Below are positions 33,601 to 45,603 of a DNA stretch of 64,000 nt, piece after piece (the first letter of the stretch is position 1; each line of letters starts with the position of its first letter). The DNA lies in contig CM057000.1 in the NCBI GenBank assembly GCA_029891345.1, positions 135,562,163 to 135,626,162 on the forward strand, in the 5' to 3' direction. Source of the stretch: Dryococelus australis (lineage: Eukaryota; Arthropoda; Insecta; Phasmatodea; Phasmatidae). A model generated the notes under the pieces. The model ran no database searches, had not been told where the DNA came from, and saw only the letters and a list, made by a program, of their open reading frames with translations. Made by a program: the position numbers and the translations under genes.

Positions 33601-33945
33601 TTGAACATCGTGACATTAGATGAAGTACTAAAAGATCGGGGGAGTATTGTTATTGCAACTACATTAAAAAACTTATTGAGAGCCACGTTATTATACTGTG
33701 TTTCTCCTACCTTGAGAAGTAAGTGGAGGCTGATGAAGTATGACGAATTAGGGCCGTCGGAACAGCAGGCTTCTTGGGACGTCAATCTCGGCTGGCGTCT
33801 CATGGAGACAGACGCCTTCCGCCACTCTACATTGTCCTCATATCGGCGTCGCATAACATGGCCTGATTCCCTGGCTGGTAGAGGGCATTCCTGCTTACCG
33901 GGATTCGGCAATGCACGTCCCGATTATGGCAACTGGTTGTCCTGA
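33601..33945 (+). other. GC-richer island with an unrecognised open frame
   Basis: 114 sense codons from a TTG, right after the A element. No ATG start, no motif. The locally higher GC makes longer open frames likely by chance. Kept only as a description of this stretch. Confidence 0.2.
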
Positions 33946-34178
33946 ATGTGATGGCGTGTTCAGGAGGGCAATCGAACTAAGGCCTTTTCACACCATCGTA
34001 ACAAGATACCCGCAGGGGAAGATCATTATGCACTGACCCTCGTAATATACGGACCAGCCAAAACTATCCTTCGGGTCCTCTTTATGCATACAACTGTGTA
34101 TAGTCTGTTCATGGTTAGTGCGCGCTGTTGAAAACAACCTTTGAAAAATGACACTGCCTCAACCTGCATGTGTTTTAA

Positions 34179-34702
34179 CCCTTTAGTGCATAATGTTTCA
34201 AATACGATACATCTGGATTATTAGATTTTTGTTTGTATGAATATAAATTAAATGATAAGCATTTAAAAACAATTTTAATTCGACATCAAAACAATTTAAT
34301 GGAAGCAAAGGAAAACCTTATTTTCACAATATCGAGTAGAGTAGTGGTTAGCGCTCTAGACTCACGATCCAAGTATCGTGAGTTCAAATCTCGGTATATT
34401 CACTTTGAATTAAAACAAGATAATGTGTGCGTGCTGTGGACTGCTCGATCAACCTTCGTCGTCAGGGATAAACAAAATATCGCGACGACCTATCGGACTG
34501 GCGAACCGATCGATTGGCAAGCCATTCGATGCTCATACGTTGGAGGCGATTTCGAGTTTGCCCAAACTGTTCCGAAAGTGTTACTACTGAAAATCGTACG
34601 ACGAGACAAACGTCAAATGAGTTTGTTCGTTCGTCTGGATTTCGTATCGTTTATATGTTCGAAAATCGTAACTTTTGGGTCTCTGTTAAGAGTGATAAAT
34701 GG
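34179..34702. mobile_element. piggyBac-like insertion carrying a tRNA-like sequence (family M)
   Basis: 524 bp bounded by exact TTAA on both sides (34175-34178, 34703-34706), within a family A MITE. Ends CCCTTTAGTGCATAATG and the inverse of CCATTTATCACTC share CC-TTTA only, so the TIR is weak. Contains the tRNA-like stretch at 34336-34400. A 157-codon frame (34233-34706) spans it but shows no transposase motif and its middle is the tRNA-like sequence; I do not regard it as a gene. Confidence 0.65.
34336..34400 (+). other. tRNA-like sequence within family M
   Basis: GTAGAGTAGTGGTTAGCGCT (A-box-like), a perfect 8-bp stem CTCACGAT/ATCGTGAG with the loop CCAAGT, and GAGTTCAAATCTCGG (B-box-like) overlap in tRNA order. 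The acceptor stem is not closed. It may be a SINE head captured by the DNA element, or a tRNA pseudogene. Confidence 0.55.
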
Positions 34703-34800
34703 TTAACTGGTGTACTGACTGCCTCGCGCCCAGTAAAGTTGGTAACGAAGGAAGAAAGGAAGTTCCTTGTTTTAACTTTGAATTTTAAGTGCAAGGTAAG

Positions 34801-36465
34801 TACACTGTAATTTTTTTTTTTTAATATTACCATACCGGGATATAGAAATGATGGTAAAGTGCATTTGGTAAAATAATTTCCCATGCATTTATACCACGAT
34901 TCCTAAACTGTTTCTGAAAACGTGGAATGTGTGTGATAAGTTCCAAACATGTTTGGGACTATTGCTAATATACACTCGGACAGCCGCATTCGGAATCGTT
35001 CTGGTTTCCTCGGGTTACACGCAATGTGCAGCAGGGAATATGATTGGTGGTTTCGTCGATCGTCGCATGTCTTACGTCCGCCCGGTGTGCGAAGTTAGCC
35101 ATTTGATCTGGTGCTTATGGTATTTTAGAAGATTGATGGAGTAGTGGTTATTCTCATCAAATTCCGGTTGCCTGAGGTAAGTTACTAATAATTTATAGTA
35201 TTTCTAACATCTTTACTATCGTAGAAATGCTTAATGCATGTTAGAATGTAGGAACACATGGCTTCAGTTTATCTGTTTGTATCTGTTTAGGTGTTGTAAA
35301 TTTAGTTAAATGTACATCTGTAAAGGTATTCCCATTCTTTAGATTGGTTGGCGAACGCGTGAAGAAATAATAAAATTATGTTAAAATCTCTACTTCGTAG
35401 ACCACAACTGAATTCCGGGAGCTGAAAAAGTTGCAAAGAAAATTAATACTATAAAAAGTAAAATAAAAAATATATAATTTTAATACCTGGAAAACACACA
35501 CGACAGTGTACATAACATTTATAATTTCTCAATGTATAACAGCTAAAGTTAACCTAAATTTATTTGGGAGAATCCAAAATAATCTTAAATTGAAGTAGGC
35601 CTAACTACCTACCTATATGCTTAGATAGGCCTAGTTGGGTAATTATTATTTTCTGTCTATGACGTTTCTGGTACGCGTAGAAACATTACTTTACTGTTAT
35701 TTTACTGCAACATAACCATTAAAAAATTTAATATTTTAAAAAAATCTTGCAGCAGTTGGCTTAATGTGAGTAGCCTAATGATAAGTTGTTGCAATAGAGC
35801 CATATTTTGTTGACAGAAATAAATTATTATTCTCCCATTACTAGAAATTTTCCATTCAGAATACAGCTATCACAGTTAAAATTATTTGTGAATTTAGTAA
35901 AATCTAACACTAAGAAAATTTTCTTTTAGTTATGGTATTAATCTTTTCCTTAGTCACTGGGGCTGTGGCTATTATTGTTAAATACTGATCAAAGAAATTG
36001 TCATGAAAATTAAGATATAGGCTAATGTTTCGGATTTGCCAAATGGGTCGTTTCTGTAGCCCCTGTACACTACATAATTTAATTGAAATGCCCATTGTTT
36101 AATCAAGAAAGTGGATGCAGTTATTGTAAGTACACTGTGTGCTGCTTGAGTGAGAAATTAAGTTAGAGCACAGTAATACATGTTGGGTGTTAATTTGGGT
36201 TGCTTTTGTAAATACCTAGTTGCCAGCTTTTAATTTTCTAAATTGAATACTAATTTATTTCATATTATTTCTTACATTTTTCTATATTTGAAAATTTATT
36301 AGCTGAGTTCATCTTAAGTGATTATGAACCTGTAAAAATTAACACTTGAATCAAGTGTGTAGTGTAATTATTCAGAGTATGGGTTTTTTGGCAGGGTGGT
36401 TTTTGGTGGATGGGAGGGGGGGAGCAAACTACCCAGAAAATGATATACATATAATGACATTTCTT
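34801..36465. other. AT-rich intergenic sequence
   Basis: No recognised feature. A short inverted pair TAGGCCTAACTAC / GCTTAGATAGGCCTAG lies near 35597-35630. Confidence 0.4.
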
Positions 36466-37540
36466 ATCACACAGAACATGAATTTACTAGAGGCATCACA
36501 TTATTCACAGTACATACTAACTAAATGCGATGGCGGGGAGAGCTACAAAAATTGGGAAAATTGGGGTAAAACGCATAATTATGTAGGTATAATTTATGCA
36601 CACACACGTATGGTTTGCTGCGCTAAATACAGGAAGTAATAACCTGACTACGTAGCTTCACTATTGTTGGATGACAACAGTGTGTGTAGGTAATTCTTAA
36701 GAATAGGGGCTTTATCGATGAAAAAAATCTCTGAAAGAGGTACAATTCCACTCTACTAATTACACAGAACACAAATTGACTAGGGGTATCAACATTTTAC
36801 AAATAGAAACCCCAAAAACTATAGTGGGCAGGGCTATGAAGATCAGAGAAATTTTGGGGTGAATCAAATATAAAAAAATAGTCCTAGACCTATATACGTT
36901 TTCATGATAAAATTTTACCCCTCAGTTTCCCTCCAGTTCATAGCCCCCCCCCCCCACTATCATATTTCTCAATTGTATTGATACCATTGTCAATTTGGGT
37001 ATTTTTCCGTTCAATATTTTTGTAATTAAACATATTTTCATCGTACAATATTACAAAAATATTACAAATAGCACGAAATTACAAAACGCACACACGTATT
37101 ATTCCTCAATGCAAATGGGCTACACATGAAATTCATTTATGGTGAAACTGCAAGCTTCGCTGATGCTTGGCACTTTGCGTCACTACCGAAAAAAATTGCC
37201 GGCGAGGTTGAAACACTGTTTTGGGGATTTACTCCCCTGCTGGCGCTGGGACTCTGGCTTTGTGCATAATGTTTGGCTATGCTTGTACAGTCTTTTTGCA
37301 ATTTTAACATTGTCGTAAATAAATACTACATTATGTACATATGTTTCACTCGTTTTACCCCACAATTCCCCTGATCTTCATAACCCGCCCCAATATTGTT
37401 TTTGGAGTTTCCATTGTTCAAATGTTGATGCCCCAAGTAAATTTGTGTTCTGTGTAATTAGTAGATGGGAATAATACCACCTTCCACGATATATTTTTTC
37501 GGAATAGCCCCTATTCTTAGGAATTGCGGAAGTATGAAAT
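36466..37540. repeat. Repeat cluster with four copies in both orientations (family H)
   Basis: A ~105-bp segment recurs at 36466-36575 (+), 36765-36870 (+), about 36915-37000 (-) and 37350-37460 (-). Landmarks are CACAGAACA..AATTNACTAG, then GGGC(A/G)GGGCTATGAAGATC-like words and TTTTGGGGT. The outermost pair 36700-36730 and 37510-37530 (TTCTTAAGAATAGGGGC and the inverse GCCCCTATTCTTAGGAA) suggests a fold-back element of about 0.85 kb with arms near 190 bp. A C run lies at 36945-36956. Confidence 0.65.
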
Positions 37541-40049
37541 AATTATGTTACTCACCCCATGAATAGTACTATGCTGTATCCGCGACATAAGAGTACCCTA
37601 TGCGACGAATTTCCAGACACACTCACATTACTGAACAAATATTATAATTTAAATAACTGTATGTATATATTAGCACATAAACACTTATATTTTCACACAA
37701 TTATTTGATTTAACTCGTCTAACCAAATGAATTGCATTTAAAACTCACTTTCATGCTTTCACACTATTCTAAACACCTACGACCGTTACACATCCACCAT
37801 TAGTTCTGGAAATTCCCACAATGCACTGTGCAGTGTATTGTGTAATGGCGACTCACGTTGTGTATAAACACCATTTCGGAACCTGTTCGTATATGTTGTA
37901 CTATATGTATATTTTTTATTCTACTAGTTATACATTACGTAGTTTGCTCCTCTCGTGAATATAGACAAGGTAATTCACCTGAATTACATAATCTTCCGAC
38001 ACTGTTTGATACCTGTGTTGTATACCTGTATAACCTCGGCGTCGCTGCATAAATATGCCCTGTATATGATGTTTTACACATTAAGTATTCATTTCAAACA
38101 GTATTCTTACATGTAAAACAATTCAGCGACCCGATATAAATATATTTTACATAAATTAGGGCCTATACGTGTTTTATTGCATAAACACTGCAATCTGATA
38201 ACCCTCTTCCCTATCACACTCTATTTTTTTACAGAAAACTAACTGAAGCCCCTCCAAAATCCCTAGTAATTATGATAATTAATCTTCGTATCTAACATTC
38301 AGGTGTCATTTTCCTGATTTCCGAAATAAAAAACCTTATTAAGAATGACCATGTGTGTACCGACGCGCCGGAGTGCAGCGAAACGCACATCCTATTTTAG
38401 TTTATATGTAGGGACAGTTGTTTCTCCCGATAATATTTCAAGACCAGTTTTACCCTAAAACACTTTTGTTCGTATGCTCTTTCGTGGATTGATGATTTTA
38501 AATGTCATGTGACTCGAGTGTCTATCCGCGAATCGGTATCGGAGTACTTCATTATGATTGGCTCAGTCAAATAGTCTTCTCAGTCAAATGTCTTCTCATG
38601 TAGACATGCGTCCAATAACCGAAGGAAGTTGTGGCTGTGGACGCAGGATATTGAAGTCTAGCATGGCCGTAATTATTTTCGCGAAAAATACCTATCCCTA
38701 CTGATATGCCAAATTCCAAGCTCTGCGGATTCAAGAACGCTTCAAGCTCTATGCCTTATAAAAAAAAAGCCGACTTGACTTGAATTGCTGTTTTATTAGC
38801 TCATTAACTCCCCTGCTGGTGCTGGAACTTTGGCTCGGTGCAAAATGCTTGGCTACACTTGAACAGTATGTTTCAGAGCTAGGTGTTTATGTTTGAATAT
38901 CAATTAATCAGGATCACAGTAAAAACTACAACCTATTCTGACATTAGGTTTAATTTAGGTAGGTGTTTTGCATTTTAAATGGCTGGCGACAGGAGCACGT
39001 AAGCCTTTCAATGTAATACTACACAGTACAATTCACTACGCTTACTTACCACGCAAAAACTGTAGTATAAATTACGTTATATACTCGCCCATGTAAGTGG
39101 TGATTTATTGCTGATAAGGCTTATATAGGACACGTTAATGTCTATTCAATTTGTCAAGACCCCACAAATACTCTTATTTCCGTACAATAAATATATTTTA
39201 ACACTTCACACAACATAGTTGCAAAGAAACACACTACTTTCGCACAGTTATTTGATTAAACATGTCAGATGGAGAAAAAATCACAACGAAACACACTTAA
39301 TAGCACTCCTAAATCTCAAGCCTACTAAAGGTATATTCTTTTACTACTACTTATATGTTATGTAGTAAAATCCTGAGAATAAACATTCATTAATGTTAAT
39401 TTGGATTTACTGTTTTTCTGGCGCTGTCAATTTGTTTGTGTAATGTTTTAGTCGAGAATGGCGGGATGGTTGTCATCAAAACTGAAACTTAATTTAAAAT
39501 AAAATACTACTAATAGCTTTGGCAAATGGTTGGTATCCCTGCTTAACATTTTGCTGCAGTTGTTTGAATTACTTAACATGATAATATTAAAAACACTTTA
39601 GTATGTTGGAAACACTAATACGAGACTTTACATATTGACACACACAAGTTTGGCAGCTAATACATGCCACCGCAGTCGTATACTACTCGTCAAACTTAAC
39701 ATTTTCTAATTTCAACAGTTGTGCATTTGATGTATTTTCAGAGTACATGATTACGAAACAATATAATACCAGTGATAAAAACAAGTCTGCATGAACAAAA
39801 ATATGGTTGCATAGGAGTGGCGTGAGTTTAGTTTGTACTCAAACTGCATGTCTGCAATTAAACGTAATTTATTGTGACAACCACTTTTATTTGATGTTTG
39901 TCGAGTTTATAAGAGTAATACAAAATACGTCAACTGTATTAACTTTTGTAATGCATCTGACTGGTTAAACACAAGCGAAGCCAAATTCATACATTGCTTA
40001 GCCTGTCCGTGCAAGTTTTATCAAGTACGCTCCCAAAGTGTTAGTTACA
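37541..40049. other. AT-rich intergenic sequence
   Basis: A ~70-bp segment at 38806-38875 (CTCCCCTGCTGGTGCTGG, GGCTACACTTG) is a direct copy of 37226-37295. Otherwise no feature recognised. Confidence 0.4.
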
Positions 40050-41168
40050 CACTCTAAATCGGAATCAGTTATTTCTTACTGATTGTCAGTTGAAACTGCT
40101 TCATCCGGAATCAGTAGAATAAGAAAACTACTAATCTATTCAGTTAAATGAAATCCACTAATACAAACAGTAGAAAATCAGTCATTTATAGTCGATTAAC
40201 AAAAAGCACAAGGATTAAATAACCGCGCACAACGGTTTGAAATAAATCAAGCACAATTATTTTGTCGCAAAACAAAATTATTAGCCTACATGTACAAGGA
40301 AATTTTGGAAGTGGTTGGTATCGAACCGCCACCCCAAAACGCAACACATTCTCTTGTTTCTTTTGGCTGACGTTCTACCAACTCTGCTACTTTTCCACGG
40401 ATATAAACGGTCTCGCATTTGTGTAGTAACATATACTTACAATGACGAACGGCTGTAAGTTTCGTAATGTGAAAGTACTTCATGTTGTCGAAATGTACAC
40501 ATATTATGCGCACGTAGGTACCTGCATGTCTTTGTAAGGCTCGAAAGTCATTCTAAGTTAAGTTTAGTTCAGATTGTGAGCTTTAAAATAGAAATAAAGT
40601 AGTTTTAACGGTGTTGTCGGTGTTTTATATGTAGTATCTGCCATTTTACAATGCAACGAGATCTTACAGAATGAAACTGTTATTTTGAAGAGACAGATTG
40701 ACTAGTAATATCTGTGTTTGTCGTTTCCTCATTATTTGATCTGTTAACTTGCAGACCACAAAATATTTGTTGGTGTACATTCACCTTTCTTATTGAATCA
40801 CCGCACTATCGAGTCAGTAGAATTATCACTGATCTATATGGCACTAAAAATAACAGTTTAAATCTGTAATGTCTCGTTGCATTGTAAAATGGCGGATACT
40901 AGTTAACATCGATAACCTCGTACATTGAAACCACTATATTTATCTTTTAAAGCACAGTATCCGAACTAAACAAACGATAGTAGGTTGACTTTTGAACTTT
41001 GCAAAGACGTGTACTTGCATTATCCAACTATAAATAACTAGTTTTCTACTGCTTAAATTAGTAGATTTCTTTTAACTGATGAATTGGTGATATTTTTTCT
41101 ACAGATTCCGGATGGAGCAGTTTCAACTGACAATCAGTAAAAAAAATAACTGATCCCGGTTTAGAGTG
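40050..41168. mobile_element. Fold-back element with an asymmetrical insertion (family I)
   Basis: Termini CACTCTAAATCGGAATCAGT and the inverse ACTGATCCCGGTTTAGAGTG. The arms pair from the ends to the centre; an inner pair is GTATCTGCCATTTTACAATG (40634-40653) with CATTGTAAAATGGCGGATAC (40881-40900). The left arm is about 0.3 kb longer because of the segment at roughly 40200-40515, which holds a tRNA-like sequence. Duplications are unclear and there is no coding capacity. Confidence 0.75.
40310..40405 (-). other. tRNA-like sequence in the left arm of family I
   Basis: On the minus strand: AAAAGTAGCAGAGTTGGTAG (A-box-like) and GGTGGCGGTTCGATACCAAC (B box, T arm), about 60 bases apart. It lies in the segment present in one arm only, so it likely came in with a SINE-type insertion. 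Confidence 0.5.
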
Positions 41169-41796
41169 CAGTGGTTGGAAAAGCAACTGTTTACGAAACT
41201 TATTTAGTGGTAGCAACATTCCAGCTGCTTGAAATATACGATGGTAACGAACTTTGTAATTTTACCACAGATGGTACTTCATCAAGATGGCCACCTTTTT
41301 GGTGCTTATAGGAGTAGGAGCCGAATTCAGACGTTTAACCTAAGTACAGCATGTTACATCGTGTAATGAATTAGGCCTAATGAAAACCGTCAGCAATAGA
41401 TTTAAAAAAATGTTAAGAGTAATTCTTCATGTGTATTGACTTACATGTTAAAATAGTTATACCTCTAGTATTAATATAAATTTATTTAATTTTTTACACT
41501 GATGTCAATTTGTTCAAAAATTGTTATCCAATATTATATCTGCCATATTGCCTTGTAAGCAAAACATTAATTGGCGGAAGTTTGACATTTACTCAGTATC
41601 TAAGCTGATCATTTTGTAAATATTTTATAACAATACCAAAAATTTCAGAATACTTTTTCCACCGTGTTATTTATAGAACTATACAACAATTTCTAAAACA
41701 AAGACAATGAATATATGCTATAGAGTTATGCCTATCGAAATGCACTAGAGATAAAATGATAAAAATACAGTATAGATTGCATAAGTAAAACTGGAT
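41169..41796. other. AT-rich intergenic sequence
   Basis: Nothing recognised. Confidence 0.4.
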
Positions 41797-42060
41797 ACAA
41801 TGTTCCCTGTAAAGTGAGCAATTCTGAATTCAACCTTTGAAAAATGTCACTGGCCGTTCTTGCATATGTTTAACAGCCACAATAACTGTTGTGCACTTAG
41901 TAAAGTTGGTATTTGCTGTTCATGATAAAATGAGCACTTTCGAAAGCCCTGCTAAAGTTCTACTTACTTGCCCATTAAGTATCCTTCCGCCACATGTAAA
42001 CAAACATTGCCATGTGATTACAACATGTTAAAATCAGTGTTTACATTTCAGGACTGGTTA
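41797..42060 (+). mobile_element. Family A fragment with a family B MITE inserted
   Basis: 41797-41909 is the 5' quarter of an A element (GTAAAGTGAGCAATTCTG, ACCTTTGAAAAATGTCACTG, CTTAGTAAAGTTGG). At TA (41910-41911) a second terminus begins: TTTGCTGTTCATGATAAAAT. Its body matches family B (CTTCCGCCACATGTAAACAA, GTGTTTACATTTCA) and fades by about 42060. Confidence 0.72.
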
Positions 42061-44777
42061 AATGTTTTGGACTCTAAGTGATGAGCATTGTTTCATATAA
42101 ATTTGACAGACATTGTGACCAACCTACACAGCATGTAAACAGTAAACGCCCCCATTTCCAAAGTACTGTGCTAGCTGATAGTTGTTGCAGGATGCGTGTT
42201 ATTATGTTGGCGCTATTGGCGATGATTTTAAAAGAAAATAGTATTGGGTATTAAAAATTATAATGTGGAAAATTAATGATAATTACAACAAATCTGGTTA
42301 AAATTACGCTCATAGACTAATACGCAATTTTTCTGAGATATAGAGCAAGGGCTTTAAAAACATTTAGAAATATTATGGTAGAGCATGCGAACATCACGGT
42401 TAATAGAAAGGTTTCCACCAATTTCCGTCGAGTCTGTTGTCTATGGTCTCCACCCGTCCGGTGAAAAGCAGTTGTCGCCATTGTGCTCTCTTTCGTCATA
42501 ATTTGTCAATATGGGAGAATTCATTTCTTATGATGCCGGAATGTTATATATGCAGTTAATTAATTTTGTATTTACGTATTTCATTAAGTATAGTTCGTCA
42601 TAGATGCCTTTTTGGAACAGTCTCCTCAGTGAAATTAATTATCGACACGTGTCTGCCGCTTGATAAAATGGTTTGTTGTGTGCTGTGGTCCACTATTTTC
42701 TGTGGCCATCGCGAAACGCGAGCGAAAGATTATTTTCGTTGTTAAGAGTGGATTTGTTGGTTTCAAGAAATAGTTCAAGTGTTTTGTTAATCCCATAAGT
42801 CAGCAAATAAATTATTTCGTATCAGTAGCCAGCACGTGATTAACCATCCAAAGTTCGGTACGTGTTTAGGAATTACGAAGTGAACAGTAAGTCTGTGTGT
42901 TTTGTAAATAATGTTTTCTTAAATTGTTGTTAGAATATTTTAAATATATTTGGACTTTTATTTGACTGAAACTCTAAGGATTTTTACGTAGAAGTTAAAT
43001 TCGCTTAACATGTTTACAATGTGCATTTCGCACATCGGCATTAACTGTGACGTATTTATTACGTTTTGTTCTTGCGGGAGGTTTTCAAATGTACGTGGCT
43101 TAAATAAGCGCCCTTTTAGTTTAGTTCGTTATATAAAAAAAATGCAATGATATTTATCTGTTGAGCATTTCTCGCATCGGTACGAACAGTCACACATTTA
43201 TTGCATTTAGTTCTTTCGATGAAGTTAAAACTTTAGAGTTATTGTAAATTGATTGCTATTTCCGTACAAACAAAATTTTCCAATGCATCATCAAAACAAG
43301 GCAAGTTCAAAGCGCCACTCTCTTATAAGAAGAACCACAGAAATATCGTCTCCTGAAAGACGTAAAACTATAGTTCCCCACCCCACCAATAAACTAAAAG
43401 CGAACACTAACTAGTATACTATGTGGCCATTAGAAAAATAAAACAGTTGCGAATGACAACCAGCTATAGTAGTCTAATTACTGGACAGAAGTTGTCAGTC
43501 TTTCAATGATTGCCATTAGATCCGTAGTTTGTTTACAAAGATCGGTTTCTTCACAGACAGAAGAGTTGTCGCGGAGGGATACATCGTGGCCGCACTTCTT
43601 TTCAAGAACTGTCGAAATTTATTTAAGTTATAAGAAACAGACTATAACTAATTACATAATTATTGTAGTACACAATACCCATTAAGTATGTAAATGTGTG
43701 TATATGTATACACATATTATATAAAAAATATACAATAAGAAAACATATTTAAAACATGTAATCTGTATAACCGTTTAGGTCCCGTCAAAGCTCCGACTGA
43801 CAAAAACTTCACAAGACGAACAACAAACGAATGAAAAAAAATAACGCCCTAGCGATGAATTCGTGGAAACAGTGAAATAGCAAACATTAATTAAACTTGG
43901 GCACCGAGCAAGGAATAACACGACACGTTAAAAAAAAGGACACAGCAACGCAACATCGTAGATAAGTCGAAATGTAATATGGAAGGGCAGCGAAAACCAG
44001 ATTTCGAAATAAACTAGCACTACTGCACACCCAACGTACAACACCACTTGCCACGCAAATTGCCAAACATTTAAAAACTGTACCGCAAACTTAACGTTTC
44101 CCGCAACTCACCGTTTTCTAAGTGCCCCATCGCTCTGTAGCGTGACAAGTAAAACGTCAGCTCTAAAACATGATAGCTGTGTTTGACCTCAGCTGACCGA
44201 AGTGAAGTGCAACTAAGTCATAAGTAAAATACATAGATCTTGTAGGCATAAAGTGGCGGTTAATGTAGCAGACGTCTGAAGCGCATAAAGCTGACAGCGA
44301 GGAAAGATGATGGGATCTGAGTCGAGCAATGACTGCACAGAAGTAGATAATTCTAACAAACTTAATGTTACTACGCTAATGCCGCAGTATATAAAAATAT
44401 GTAGTATATAAAAATTAAAATATATAGAATATGTGTGTGTATGTACATTATACGGATAGTTTTATATGCACCTTTATAAATAAACATGGATATACATTGA
44501 CGTATTACATATGTATAAAATTAATTAATTTACACTAAAAATATAAACATAACAACAAATGCATTGTTGTACATGTACATATTTTTTCTGACACAGTTAT
44601 TCTAGGTTCATACCGTTCTGAGCTCCCCCCCCCCCCCCCACCCACAAAAAAAGAACTGAATGTTTATACTGTGAATTGAAGTGGTAACAGAAGGGTATAC
44701 CAAGCTTGTGACTGGCACCACTTTCATTTGTAATGACACAACATAATTATAAAAATCATGTATATTATTTCTAGCTA
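42061..44777. other. Intergenic sequence with one weak gene candidate
   Basis: A locally CpG-containing stretch at about 42400-42880 is the best candidate here for a promoter or first-exon region, but there is no firm signal. A weak duplication links 43017-43075 and 43160-43220 (GCATTTCGCACATCGG and GCATTTCTCGCATCGG). 43640-43780 and 44380-44600 are very AT-rich with small palindromes. A C run lies at 44627-44639. Confidence 0.4.
42317..42499 (-). CDS. Possible small membrane protein or first coding exon, unknown
   Basis: 60 codons from a real ATG (42497-42499) with a second in-frame ATG in a good context (ACAATGG) six codons on. The N terminus is polar and basic (TGGDHRQQTRRK), followed by a hydrophobic segment FLLTVMFACSTIIFLNVF of about 18 residues that could span a membrane, and a short basic tail. 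No family recognised. It stands in a locally CpG-containing region. It may be chance. Confidence 0.22.
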   Translation of the reverse strand: MTKESTMATTAFHRTGGDHRQQTRRKLVETFLLTVMFACSTIIFLNVFKALALYLRKIAY

Positions 44778-45014
44778 TAGGCTGTTCACGGTAAAGTGAG
44801 CACTTTTTAAGTCCCTTCCAAAAGGCAATAACCACTAATAAATATATCTTATTGCAGCCTCAGGCATCAAATTTCGAGGGTGGTGAAATGTATACGCTGT
44901 GTTTGCTGGTCACATAGCAATGTTTATATTAAAAAGCTGCAGGAAGATGGATATTGGATGAAAAGAAAATTTAGAAGGGCCTTAAAAAGTGCTCACTTTA
45001 CCGTGAACAGCCTA
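44778..45014 (+). mobile_element. Family B MITE, copy 4
   Basis: 237 bp between TA duplications (44776-44777 and 45015-45016). TIRs TAGGCTGTTCACGGTAAAGT and the inverse; only a few differences between the two ends, so this is one of the better preserved copies. Confidence 0.93.
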
Positions 45015-45016
45015 TA

Positions 45017-45603
45017 AGTGAAATACTGATCCGGTGATGGCTACATTTCCGGTGTCTCTCGTGGCCCAAATGGGTGCAACATTCCCTTTTGGTCAAACAC
45101 ACAGACCTCCAGAAACCAATTTTACAGGTAAAGTGCATGGACTCTCATCATTGTCGTGGTTCCTTCATCGCAATGACTGCAGCAAAACTGAAAACTTCAA
45201 TGAGGAAAGTATTTAAAGAAAATTGCTATACTTAGAAAAAAATTGTTTATGCGTGCGCCACAAAGCTGAAATAAATGTCTTATTATTAATGTAAAACCAA
45301 TACATATCCAGAAATGACAGCAAAATAATAATGTAAAGGACAAATTATGAAAGTAATACTTAACAGGCAAGTTACTTTATCATGTGTACGACCGACACAC
45401 GAAGCAACATTACATATATATTTAACACTTAATTTCTAAGATGTATAAACTATCATGACACTTATACTACGTTATCAATTGAAAAACGTATTCACGAATT
45501 AAGAAAGTGTGTATTTTGACTTCATTCCTCGGGAAGGTATTTTCTTTTGTTCATTTTTTGATAATAGCAACCACTGAAGTTTCGTAATGCTTCTAGCTAA
45601 TAT
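45017..45603. other. AT-rich intergenic sequence
   Basis: Nothing recognised. Confidence 0.4.

Larger units (their letters stand above)
34101..34800 (+). mobile_element. Family A MITE split by a piggyBac-like insertion
   Basis: Left piece 34101-34178 (TAGTCTGTTCATGGTTAGTG, then CAACCTTTGAAAAATGACAC); right piece 34703-34800 (CGCCCAGTAAAGTTGGTAAC, GGAAGTTCCTTG). The two join at TTAA. The 3' half of the element beyond about 34800 is not found. Confidence 0.72.

Noticed and set aside
34233-34706. 157-codon frame, the longest in the window
   Set aside because: It runs across a TTAA-flanked insertion, and its middle is the translation of a tRNA-like sequence; no protein motif supports it. Its stop is at the insertion edge.
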